DNA from: Trichopria drosophilae
Lineage: Eukaryota > Arthropoda > Insecta > Hymenoptera > Diapriidae
Reading direction: 5' to 3'
Length of the DNA: 64,000 nt
Assembly (NCBI GenBank): GCA_030407085.1
Contig: CM059585.1
Span: 119,703,001 to 119,767,000, forward strand
The stretch's first letter is position 1. Every line of letters starts with the position of its first letter. Below the pieces are notes generated by a model that did not search any database, was not told the DNA's origin, and was given only the letters and a program-made list of their open reading frames with translations. Below are positions 20,280-31,528 of this stretch, one piece after another. The position numbers were made by a program, and so were the translations under genes.

Positions 20280-21170
20280 GCAGTCCACGTGTACGAAGGA
20301 CAAATGGTCGCCTATAATTCTAGCTATTCCTTCTCGTCACGTTATTCCCATCCTCCGCAGGTGGAAGGTAAAAAAGGCCCGTGGATCGTCGACGCCGTCA
20401 CTTCTTATCATCGACTCCTCGTCCAAGATTGCTCGTTTGCAGGTTCCGGCCTCGGGGCCGCTGTTCGCATCGATTCTCGGCGAGTGGAAGAACGGAGTTA
20501 CCTGCCAATCCGTCTATCGGTTCATCGATCCGGTTCGCCAACTATCCGTCTCTACCGTCCTTCCTCTCTGTCACTCTCGATCCGCAGCGACGAGAATGAA
20601 ATTAGAGGCCGCGTCGGTTCTCGTCGGAATTGCCTCTCGCCTGTAAGTGACGGAAAGTTGATATACACCGTGAGCCATCCGCTCCAGATCGATCGGTGCG
20701 TTTAAGTGTGCGTATTACGCGTCATCCCTCTGAACCATCCTACGCCCATCCTAAAGCTCGTCCTCTTCCGGGTAGGGCACCGGTCCACCCGTACCACCCG
20801 GTTTCCGGGTATGCACGTTGTACAAGTTCCCGTGGTAACGCGTTATTACATCAGTCAAATATACGGAAGGCAGTGCTGGAATCGTCCCGCTTACGGCGAG
20901 CACGCGCTTGTTACGCGTTACCAACTCGGAGTCGAATGGCGCCCAAACGAGAAACAAATTTTCGTCGAAATACGAAAACGTGTATTCTCCTTGGCACGAA
21001 AGTTCTGACTTCCACGTACGCGCCAGACTGAAGAACAGCGAGGTTTTGTTTTACATTTACAATTTCGCCGAAATGGGCGCTTCTCGCACGGAAAATTGCC
21101 TTTTGCGCTGCGACGAAATATTGCGAATCCACGGAAGAAACAGTTCGGATAGATAGCGCGGAATAGGGCT
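20280..21170. other. CpG-rich island, possible exon or regulatory block
   Basis: GC content rises sharply and CpG is frequent. A plus-strand frame is open from about 20289 to 20705, with a good donor-like CTGTAAGTGA at 20641-20650; several other frames are also open because stops are rare in GC-rich DNA. I recognise no protein domain. It could be a promoter with 5' untranslated exon of a long gene, an enhancer or an unrecognised coding exon. Confidence 0.35.
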
Positions 21171-22027
21171 TTTCATAGTCTAATATTGCACAACGCTAAC
21201 GAAAATTGTAAGCAAATAAGAGTTTGATTTAGAATTTTGGATTGCTGATAATATTTTTTAAATTTCATTTTTATATTTAAAATGGGAGAATTAGCCATTC
21301 CAGTGACATATTGGACTAAGAAAATGTTTTGATTTCAAACACATGGTTTTCTAAAGTTCTACTGAGTAATGATGGGCAATGTTTTTTTTAGGACCGACGA
21401 GTTTCAAACTAAAGCCAATGAAAACAATTTCATCTTATTTTATGCAGGCCATACTTTATATGTCCTAATCGGCTACAATGGTCATCTTCAGCCATTAATG
21501 CAATATTCGGGTTTAACGTGAAACTAAAACAGTTTCATTGAAATTCTTACAAAATGTACAGCAGATACATATACTTACAAAGCTGTATAAACATGGATAT
21601 AGTTGTTGTTATGATTGTCGGCTTTTTTACAGTCGGGTTTGAAAATATTGGATTTTAATGTCGCTTTTTTTATTTTCTGATTTTTATTATTGTCGGCATT
21701 TTATCATCATCAGTATTATATTTAAATCAATATTCGTTTGATTTAAAGTTAGGTTTTTTAATTTCAGATTTTTTATGTACTGGGTATTTGAATGTTGAGA
21801 TTTTAATTGTTGGGTTATTTAGGTTACTATAGTTTCTCACATAGTTAAATATAAAACCGTAGGTGATATTTAACGCATAGTTTGAGCATTTGACTTTTAG
21901 GCTATAACCGCATCATGAATTCATGCCCGCCACCATCAATAATCCTAACCTCAAAACTATTTTGCTTACCTACAAATTTGATGCTTTTATTTTATTGTGT
22001 CCATTATCTAGTACAATGGTTAGTTCT
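21171..22027. other. intergenic, includes more TCGGG-type degenerate repeat
   Basis: At 21600-21830 the T-rich GATTTTAATGTCG-like repeat seen at 19.2-20.2 kb continues. Nothing else is recognised. Confidence 0.4.
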
Positions 22028-22260
22028 GTGTCAAAGGCGTAAAATGTAATTTTACGCCTCGACAACAGAACCCGAGAGTCGCTAACGCCGACTCGAGGTT
22101 CATGAGGGTGAAAATTCTACGCCTGAGATTCAAAAATTGTTTTTAGATGCAGTAAGCGTAAAATGTTCCTTGAGGTGCAACCTCAAGAAGTGCACAATTT
22201 AGATAGACTATGATGAGATTTTACTCCTCATATCAAATTTAATTATTTTATTAGGTGGGG
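22028..22260. repeat. hairpin cluster B
   Basis: A perfect 10 bp stem AGGCGTAAAA/TTTTACGCCT with a 5-base loop is at 22035-22059. A stem built on CGAGAGTC/GACTCG follows near 22072-22096, and a perfect 8 bp stem CTTGAGGT/ACCTCAAG with loop GCA is at 22169-22187. The spacing and hairpin-rich style resemble clusters at 3.45 and 29.16 kb, although sequence identity is low. Confidence 0.45.
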
Positions 22261-23590
22261 AACTTTAAAAATCTAAGTAGTAACAGTCCACATCATCGTT
22301 TGTAACAGATTCGCTGTTACTACTAACATTACTGCATTTTCGTATGTAAAATCCGCGATTTCAAGAACAATTTTTTAAACTTTCCCACGTGATAAAACAA
22401 TCGAATTTGATATTAATAAAATCTTATCATAATAAAATCTTATCATATTATTTATTCTGTCCGAATTAGGTAGTTTAGGAAGTTACACCTCGGGCGACAA
22501 AACCACCTATACCCGTGGGCATCCTCCTCTAATATATTGCAACACCAGATATTATACATTCACCGTTAAATTAACAAAATTCAAAGTGACGAATACCATT
22601 TCGCAGATCAAAAAGTTGCAAATTTTTGCAAATCCTTAAAATAATAACTACTATGGGTTCTTTAGCGGTTGCTTACCGAAAATCTGGAATCTGATTTTTA
22701 AAATTCAAAAAGACGAATTAATCCAATCTGAGGAAAAAAAATGAAAAACCATTGAGAATCCTCGTAATTATGATTACAACAGAATTTAAGGGGATGCTCA
22801 ATGCAAACCGCAGTCATTAAATTTTCAAACTTTTAATTTGCAAACAATTTTTGATCCCTCATATATTATTCCCGCCATTTTAAATTATAAATATATGCTG
22901 CCAGATTCGTATTCAGCGACCCTAAAACCCACAAGTAACTGTTTTTATGAGTATCTAAACGTTTTCTATCTTTGATCTGCTGTACTGGATCTGCATTGAA
23001 ATTTTTTAGAATCTCATACAAGATTCGCCTTTAGTGGCCTAAAAAACTATATGTAACGAACAGTTTGTAATTATTTTTCTCGTACTCGGCGCTCAAAATA
23101 GCTCTTTCTATAGAGATAGGGAGCAAAATAAATGTATAATGAAATCAATTTCTCACACACTAAACGAAAATTGTTGTTTTACACATCTATATCGTAGCAA
23201 AGTAGCACGCTCTCGTATGAGCAACAAGAATTTGTGTTTATATATGAGAATAATTTAAAACAACCCAGCTAACAGATATTCAAAATTCTGAGATATTCCC
23301 ATGTACATTCCAATAATTAAAATTATCTTATTGCAATAGGTCTGACTTTGGAGAATAAGCAACGATACCAATATTATCATTTTCTACTTTACTTATTACT
23401 GATAACATTCTAATTATTACGACACTTACCGGTTCCGAAACTGGGGCTAAGATGGTAATGCTACAGATTGGGAAACAGTGTGACCGTGATTACAATGGGC
23501 CATTTAGCTTCGTACTCATTTGTGTAACAAGCACATGATTTTGCACGTTAATGACCAGATATTTGAGCTATTAGTCGAGGAAGGGTGGTC
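22261..23590. other. intergenic AT-rich DNA
   Basis: No gene, element boundary or repeat was recognised. Confidence 0.5.
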
Positions 23591-23715
23591 TTTGTCACTG
23601 GTATGTATGACGTAACATCTCAGATGCACGGATATTCGATACATGTAATGCGTCAGATCGTTAGATTCACGAAATGCCTAAGATAAATTACATGCCTGTA
23701 ATCATTCAAAATATA
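23590..23715 (+). repeat. diverged duplicate, copy 1
   Basis: The order of motifs AACATCTCAGATGCA, AATGCGTCAGATCG and AATGCCTAAGATAAATTACA matches that at 24637-24780 (ATATCTCAGGTGCAG, AATGCGACAGATCA, ATGCTTCAGATACATTACA). Both lie on the plus strand about 1.05 kb apart. Confidence 0.5.
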
Positions 23716-24636
23716 CCTAAATAAGATACTAATTTACGTTATGATCCATTCACTATTTTATTCGTCTTTAATTTTAATCAGTATTAAATCTTTGATTTCA
23801 GGAATTACATTACATGACGAGGGTGTTCTGTAAGTCTCCATTAAAATTTCTTTGAATATGTCGTCGAAGTGTTTGCTCCAACATTTTTGCAGTATAACTG
23901 ATTGAAGTGAAGATTGAAATTTGTTGGATTCGAATATATTAGAGAACAAAACAGGCATTGGATTTAATGCAATTTATTTTGTTAGCAGAATTATTTTCGC
24001 ATTCCCGTAGGATCAATCTAGTGTAAAGAAGTATAGAATTGACAGAAAATGAACCATGATATTTCAATATTTTTACAATCGGGATATCAGCAACAGAAGA
24101 ATAAATATTTCCTAATTTTTTTGGCAAGTGATCAAGGATGACTGAAACTCAATTTTGACCTCGGAATTTTGAAGCACGACCTTGAAATTAGTAGGATTTT
24201 TATTAAATCTTTAAATTGTGTTAATCTTCGATTTTGATACGAAATACTTGATTGGAATTGAAACAAATTAACGTGCCCTTAGGCGTTAATGGATTAACTA
24301 TTTTTATAGCAAGCAAGACAATAACAATGCTTTTAACTAAACATCCCATTAATACATCCGGATCATTAAATACACAGTACAATACATAACGTCAAACCTA
24401 CCGCAATTTTAGAGTCAATTAATCGCTTTTAATATTCGTGAATAATAAAATATCTATATTTTATTATAGTTCATTAACCATGTTTTCTCTGTGTAGTGTT
24501 TTCAATTAACTGCATTACTCTCATTAATTACTTTTATTATGAGGTTCATTGCATGGTCAAAACTTCATCTATTTTGCTCTGTATTCATTAGTTTATTAAA
24601 ATTAGTATTAGATGCATGTGCTACCAGTAAGGAATG

Positions 24637-24780
24637 ATGTGTCGACTGATACACGTACATCAAGTGTAATATCTCAGGTGCAGCGACATTCAACAAGCAT
24701 AATGCGACAGATCAATAGATCAACAAGATGCTTCAGATACATTACAGATATTATATCAATAAAAAAATCATTCAAGATAG
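24637..24780 (+). repeat. diverged duplicate, copy 2
   Basis: This is the partner of 23590-23715, in direct orientation. Neither copy looks coding. They could be two insertions of an old repeat or an ancient local duplication. Confidence 0.5.
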
Positions 24781-25948
24781 CAATTACATTGTAATTTATA
24801 TTCATTATTTGATTATTCTCTAATCTAATGTAATACTAATGACTCTTTTATTTAATAACTGCATTTGATTGCCAGCTGGTCAATCTTCATGAACTCAACA
24901 ATAAAAAAAATTTTAGATTTAGATTATTTGGGCTAAAATCAAACCCCCATATACCCATATGCAAGAAAAAAATTCGTTGCACAATAAAAAGTACAACTGA
25001 TAACAATGGAAAATGTATTATTTCAACGGATGAAATATTTCATTATTGGTACGAAAAATTATTTGTTTTATTGAATGGAATGAATGTTTTATTAATATAA
25101 TTAACAGAATGAAATTTTCATAGTATTAATAATATATTTCATGAGTCTAAAGAATACAAGTCATTGTAGCTATCCGATGCACGTTTCATCGGCTGAATGA
25201 GTCTTTTCTTATTGTAATAATTTAACTTGCGTTCTATTCTCAAATGAAAAAGAAAATGGTTCTGTTTGGCTAAACCGATCACTGGAAGAAAGATGATAAA
25301 ATACATAAAAATAGGATATTTAGTCTAAAATGTTTAAGTTTTACAACAATAATTAATGGATTCAAGGAAAGATGTTTAACACGAAAACACATTCAAAACC
25401 ATAAATCGATTCAATGGATCACTGAAGATATTTAAAAAAATTCCCACAGTGGTTAATTCGAAACGGGAACGGAGAATTAACGCCTTAATTTCTATAATAT
25501 TGTTATACAACGTCAAATACAAAATTCGTAAAACTTTTCGTGTGGTTGGATGTGATAAAAAGTCTGCTCACAACCATCGTCGGGTTGTTGCTGAACCTGT
25601 TTCGTCTCGTAAGGTCGTTACGGTTTATGTTGTTTACTCTTATTGTGTGTTTGTCTCAACGATATGGTAATTGCCATTTAATTTTGCGTCTTTCTTGCGG
25701 CTTGAAGAAAAATTGACCCAGAAAGCTGGATGCCGCAAAGGGTTAATCAAAACCTTTGTATTAATTAATAATAAACCTGCCATAACAACTCATAGTAATT
25801 ACACTGGTTTGTAAACATTTAAAAATGGCTGAAATATTTTCAAGTGCTCTCTTTAAAAATTCTGTCGGATTTTGAAAGTGGATGATTAATAATATATTTC
25901 TGTACTTTTTAAATATTCACCAAACGATCGCAATTTCTAATATATTAT
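24781..25948. other. intergenic AT-rich DNA
   Basis: No gene was seen. A GGGTTAA at about 25740, following TGCCGCAAA, resembles a piggyBac-type end, but no partner was found. Confidence 0.4.
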
Positions 25949-26717
25949 AGGAAGTTTTGGCTCCGCCGTTTTGGCGCCGGGTTGTTTTGGTGCCGGGTGT
26001 TTTGGCGTTGCTGTTTTGGCTCAAATTTCTATCCGGGGAATAATGAGGTCCGAGCATTATGCGGTCTACGTGGGTTAGGTTTTTGTAGCGGGAGGGTGTA
26101 GGGGGCCGCAGGCCCCCCGCGCACACATTTACTGTGAACACAGTGCGAGCCGAGCGCATAGGAATTTATGTGTCAGGTTCGCTGATCTCCGTTTGCGGCA
26201 TGGCGTAGAAAGATCCGAACGTGGAAATAGACACAGCCTAATAAATGTGTGTACTCTACAATTTTGACGTGTGAAACAGTACGAGCTGCACATTTGTAAT
26301 GTACTGAATGAGCCTATGAAGCCATTAAGCGTTGCTCCAGTCTGTACGCGCATGCTCTGATAATGAAATTGTTCTGTAAGAGGAATCTGTGGGCAATCGC
26401 TTATTGGCTGTATTACCGAATGTCCCTTCTCTATGACGTCTACAACTTGGAATGCTTCATCTTGCATTCTTTACACCATGGACTAGCGAGTGTCATCGAA
26501 TCTTCCCAAAATCAATTTTAACCCCACCTGTCTTATGAGTTTTAAGATTCTTGACCCCCCCTTCCGCGAACACGATGCGAGTTGGACATAAAATTTTGAC
26601 TGGTTACAGGTTAGATTAGTATTTTACGCTAAAATGTCCTCGCACCAAAAAGATCACCGTTAAAAGTGTGAGGCGCCAAACGTCCTTGGCGCCGAAACGG
26701 CGGTGCCAAAACGTCCT
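25949..26717. mobile_element. DNA element with GTTTTGGCGCC inverted ends
   Basis: The left end AGGAAGTTTTGGC at 25949 and the right end GCCAAAACGTCCT finishing at 26717 are inverted matches that extend through CCGCCGTTTTGGCGCC-like sequence. Next to the left end the unit GTTTTGGCGCCGGG is repeated about five times with a period near 15. Inside is a hairpin GGGGGCC/GGCCCCC at 26101-26117. No transposase is present, so it is non-autonomous, about 0.77 kb. The superfamily and target duplication are unclear. Confidence 0.55.
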
Positions 26718-27338
26718 GTACTCATATTATAATCCTTCCAATTTTGTGTGATGTATCAATTAAAAATCTGTATTTTTTGGAATCAATCACATATAACACA
26801 TAACAGTTGCATATATTACGAATCGTCGAACATCTGAATGTGAATGTTTAGTTGTGATCTGTAGTTGAAATCTTTAGTGAAAAAAAAACGTTGCTGTCAA
26901 AACGTCCATTCATGACTCAATGAGTTAATATATTTAAATACGTTTCAAGAGGATGGAATTCTTAAATTCTTAATTTTTGCAATTTACAAGATGATCGCTG
27001 TAGCTATAAAGAACAAAATTAGCACAAGAGGTGTATGGCCTTGCTTAGTTAGCAAATATTTAATATTTCAAAAAATTACAATAATGAGCAAGTGGTACAT
27101 CCTACTGATGTAGATTTGTTCCTACGTAGTATGTTCTATATTCATTAAATTATTTATTGTTATTATACCTTATATTTGACCTAATACTACTTTATTTAAT
27201 ACTTAATATCCTTTAATGACCTCTTCGAATAAGTTATTTGAGTCTACAAAATTAATTCTTTTCAATTTCCTTTCAATGCGAGTTTTTTTAATTTTTTCCC
27301 AACTTTTCTAATAAGTAGCACTAAAAATGTCTTTTCAG
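26718..27338. other. AT-rich spacer
   Basis: No gene was seen. It ends in ATGTCTTTTCAG, a plausible splice acceptor at the edge of the GC-rich block that follows. Confidence 0.45.
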
Positions 27339-27882
27339 GGATACGCCATTCGTTCACATTCGATTCAGTAGAGACTCCCAAAGGTCGACGTTTCAAAAAG
27401 AAACTCCCGTCGCACGTCTCAAAAAAAACCAGCAAACGAAGATCCTCGTGGAGAGTCTCGGAAACTCATTTCGGGGCATTGAGGCATTTTCTTCTGCAAA
27501 GAGCCTGGCGTCGATCATTCACGGGCAAGTGTTCACTCCCCCGTCGTCGCATAGTCGTCGTTTCGCTGACCTGCGAGGGACACCGACACATGTCTTAGTG
27601 GCGGTCTTTGAAAGGCTTCGGAGTACAGCCGATTCTTTCAGTATATACAAGGAGTGGAAAGTTTGCGCTTTCCCGGTGTTCAAAGGGGCAGACATCGCGG
27701 CAAACGCGCGGAAGATTGATCGAAGAGGGACAAAACGCCGTGGCGTCAAGTGGGAAAAAGGTCGGGAAAATAGTGGGAGGAAAAGCTACGTCGACGAGTC
27801 GTTGGGAAACGTACGGTCTGTTGTATCGGGTGCTCGTTTTCGCGATCTAGCGTTATGGGGAAAGACAGCGAACCGTTATTAG
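27339..27882 (+). other. possible terminal coding exon of an unknown gene
   Basis: After the acceptor-like TCTTTTCAG, a frame stays open for 181 codons to the TAG at 27880-27882, in DNA that is clearly GC-richer than its flanks. The frame contains no ATG, so if coding it must be spliced from upstream. The predicted peptide is basic, with no membrane segment or motif I recognise. Other frames in the same block are also open for 70-80 codons, so composition alone could explain it. It may equally be an untranslated exon or regulatory island. Confidence 0.25.
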
Positions 27883-29163
27883 GCTTACGCCAGGCGTACT
27901 GGCTGAAATTGAAAAATAAATTGCCGAGGGACCCCCAAGCCCCTGCGTGTATTACCACGCATATCTATCCCTGTTTTATATCTACTTACCGCAACGCTGC
28001 TTCTCCTTAGCTGCTGCCGGTTGCCCTCTGGTACTTCGGTGAACAAAGCTCGCGCGGAAACGCGGTTAATCTTCCCATTTATTTTCATCCCGTTTGTTCT
28101 TCTTTGTGGAATAATATTCCATGTAAAATGGTACCTCGCTATTAGTGCGTCGACCATGAATAAAACATTATCAATTACTTCCCTGGAATACTTTATTAAT
28201 GTCACAGTGGAATTCGAGGGCAGTATTACTAGTCATCGTTATGCCAGTCATATCCCTCTTAATATGCCCTTCTTATGATCTCTCAGATATTCTGTTCAAA
28301 GAGCATTCCTCGTGGTTCATAATTCTCGTTACATTCTTTGATTTTAGAACAGGTGAACCTATTCTTATTAGACACTTCATAAAATCTGGTTAAATAACTA
28401 ATATATTCTACTTATTTTACCTACCAAGTGCAATTAAATCACATATACAGCACAGGAACCTTCACATAACTTCCTCGGGACGTTCTTAACCCTTCCAGTC
28501 ACAGAGGTCATTGCAGTGACCCTCCTCCTCCTCTCTGCCATTTCATCATGACGTTTGTTAGTTCAAAAGCAAACATTTGCATTTCTGAATCTGTAAAGAT
28601 GTACACCTAAATATTCTATTTTAGATTTATTATTAGTTTCAAAATATTTGTTGCTACAAACTAGACTTTTTTCTGGTATAGTTTTTACCTGTGATATATT
28701 TGAGATCACTGGATACGAAGCTCACATTTGCTTCTCAAAATTCAAAACAGTTGATCCTGTTTGCTGGATAAACAAATTAAAAACGTTACCAATCCCTCAT
28801 GAAAATCGCTACTCAAGTTTGTTTGGGATAGTTGAAGACGAATTTGTACAAGACTTTGAAAATACAAAGTAGATGACAAAATTTGAAAATGCTAGCGTAA
28901 ATGTTAACAAAAGTAGCTGAGAGACTCACACCAAATTCGTATTCAGCAACCGCAACAATCATGTATTCCGTATAGTTTATAATTATCTCCAATGTATTGT
29001 ATAAACCAAAATGCTATGATGTCCCAGGATCTCCCTAATACATGAAAATATTCAGTTTTTCTGATACTTGAAACGTTTTTAGGAATGAATATGAAACAAT
29101 AATTTCTACGCGGATAAGTGCAGATTTATTAAATATAATTTTCATCACACTGAGACGAAAGCA
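27883..29163. other. intergenic DNA
   Basis: Composition falls back to AT-rich. TTAACCCTTCCAGTCACAGA at about 28487 resembles a piggyBac-type end next to TTAA, but no matching second end was found. Confidence 0.4.
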
Positions 29164-29362
29164 GCAACTTTCCTCCCGCAAGCAGGAGGAAAGTTTCTTC
29201 TTTTCCTCCCTGTTATGAAGAAAAATCGTATACTTCCCTCGGGAAGTAAAAAAGAATGCCTCAGACTACATGTTTTTCACCCGCGGCTTCACCTCGGGTA
29301 AAAATTACACGCAGCCTGAGACATTCTTTATTTTACCTCCCTCGTTGAGTAATATACTATAT
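29164..29362. repeat. hairpin cluster C
   Basis: A perfect 10 bp stem ACTTTCCTCC/GGAGGAAAGT lies at 29167-29194. A 7 bp stem ACTTCCC/GGGAAGT is at 29232-29247. A larger stem pairs GAATGCCTCAGAC (29254) with GCCTGAGACATTC (29314) and encloses a smaller ACCCG/CGGGT stem. The edges AAAAATCGTATAC and GTAATATACTATA echo those of cluster A at 3.45 kb. It is non-coding and unclassified. Confidence 0.5.
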
Positions 29363-30529
29363 TTTATCGGTTCCTTGGAAGAAAATTACCGTTTCCCTCG
29401 ACTGGCGGTAACCTGATTTCCCCTCTATCCGAGCAGGAGCGAATGTGCGATAATGTGTGCATGCTAGTTATAGCAACACCACCAATTGTTTCTTCCAAGA
29501 AAATGCTATCCGAAGTTTGGCATTAGACAGGAAATATATTGAATTTGTCTAGCAATAGTCTATAGCACTGGCTAGCTCCAGTCCTAAGACGTCGACTTGG
29601 CATCGGTATGTAGCCACTCTAGTGTGCTTATACCAAAAAGATATATATAGTAATAAACAGTCGTTTTTTACTATTTGTTAGTAAAAATCTTTACTAATTC
29701 AACTAGCGGCCGACTATTCATTCTTACGTTAGTAGTTTTTGCCTATTCAGATTTAGAGAGCAGGTTTCAGATTACGTCCAAACCTTTTTATTTTTGTTTG
29801 AGTGAATTATTTCCAAACCTCTATGATTTGGTCCCTTGTATCTGTGGGCGTTTGCAAACAGCGTATTTCAAATAATTTGAAAAAAACATGTAAAAAACTT
29901 AAATTTCGAATTCATAAACAATGTTGCAGTCGTATGGAACCATTGCAAAGAAAGTAGATTGAACCCAACGTTATCCTCAAAATCTACGTGGAGTGAATTG
30001 AAAGTCATTCAAATATGCAGATATCATCAATATTTGATAAGAATTACCGAATGGGTTTTTCACCTCGGCAATAACTATTCAGCCATTGCATTATTTTGCA
30101 TAATTGTAATGTTATCTTCAAAAAGTACTTTTCCATATTTATGTGCCCAATATAAGAAAGTCCTTATCTCCTAAAAAAGAAGAAACGCTGCAAATTGCGC
30201 GTGCTGTAGTAAGAATGACATACATTTAGGCAGGATCTAACAATCAATGCGATGACCACGACACACGAGTGCCATACTATGTCAAAAAATAAATACTTCT
30301 TCTTTACTGTATATGTGAATATATACATTCAAATCCTACACGCGCACGCACGCGCACACGCACGTGCAGATTGGCTATTTCAGCCAAAGATTCGCTATTG
30401 CAGCGAATTTTATTGCTAGTTTTGGGTAAGCAAAATTTTTTGCTACTCTCGCCAGGCCAATTGGGTGCGTGAGGGAATTTTTGTCGATTTCAGTCAAAAA
30501 CTTGGCCCTTTTTAACTTCCCCACTAGAT
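29363..30529. other. intergenic, with a (CA/CGCACG)n tract
   Basis: No gene was recognised. A purine-pyrimidine tract CACGCGCACGCACGCGCACA lies at about 30339-30365. Confidence 0.45.
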
Positions 30530-30905
30530 TATATTGAAAGGAATGCATTTTCTGAAAAAAAGTTTCAGACATGAGTTTTATTACTTTTCCCTGGCTATTT
30601 AATGATAATATTGAATTTGACCTTGAACATGACCTTGAAGGTTATTTCAAGGTCAAGTTTGTTATTTTAAATAGAAACCCCTATTTTTTGTCACGGATTC
30701 GGAAAGAGCGGGAAATTTTACGTCCGAATATTATATAACCGATATTTTAATCAAGATCATTTCACGGTCCGAATCCGTAACAAAAAATAAGGTTTTCCAT
30801 TTAGAAAACCCTACTTGACCTTGAAATATTCTTCAAGGTCAATTTCAATGGTACCATTGAATAGACAGGGAGATATTCTTAAACTTTTGTCTGTAACATT
30901 TTCCC
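30530..30905. mobile_element. palindromic MITE derived from the mariner family at 53.6 kb
   Basis: The left half (to about 30735) reads as one terminal module of the 53636-56978 element: CAGACATGAGTTTTATTAC, CCCTGGCTATTTAATG, TTTGACCTTGAACATGACC, CACGGATTCGG and TTTTACGTCCGAATAT. The right half is the same sequence inverted and more decayed. It contains several TCAAGGTCA-type sites. It is a foldback remnant without coding sequence. Confidence 0.7.
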
Positions 30906-31528
30906 CCGAACCATCTCCTTAATCAGTGAACTGTGTACCAGGTTAGCTCCTAACCTCGAGCCATTCGAATCTTAATAGTTAAGGAAGTAAAATGCAAGTC
31001 TGATATTGAGCTAACCCAATATTAGGAACTTCTCAGGTATCTTTCTAACAGGGTTATAGTAAACATTTATTTCAAACCTCCCCGGATGTCCCGGGTGAAT
31101 GTACTACAATCGAGAATATTGCCGGATGTCTCGTGTGGTTTGAGATAGACGAGATATAAATAATTAGAAATTCTGGTAAACTGTTTTTGGGTGATTTCAG
31201 GTACAATATGCATCTGGATGACATTCGTCGTAACCCATGCTAGTATTAATCACAAGAAATATTGAAAAATGCTCCTAAAGAATAATTTACAACCATATAA
31301 TCTTCGTAAGACAAAGCATCGATAAATAATCGTTCGCACACACATTTGGTGAAATGCGCAGTTTCTTGAATTTGCAATTAGTTTAAACATAATTGGACGA
31401 TTGTCCACTGCACATGATATTTTTAAAGGTTCTATGCCCCCATCGATTAGTGTAATAAATTTGAGGCTTTCCGCATTCTATAGTTTTGATTAATACTGTT
31501 AGTCAGTTTAATTTATCAGATATACAAT
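30906..31528. other. intergenic DNA
   Basis: Nothing was recognised apart from AT-rich sequence leading to the 3' end of the LINE. Confidence 0.45.

Noticed and set aside
20289..20705. 138-codon open frame as a gene
   Set aside because: Several overlapping frames on both strands are open in the same GC-rich block, the first ATG is internal and no domain is recognised. It is kept only as a possible exon or island.
28487..28506. piggyBac element start at TTAACCCTTCCAGTCA
   Set aside because: No matching inverted end or second TTAA-adjacent copy was found nearby; a lone motif of this length can arise by chance.
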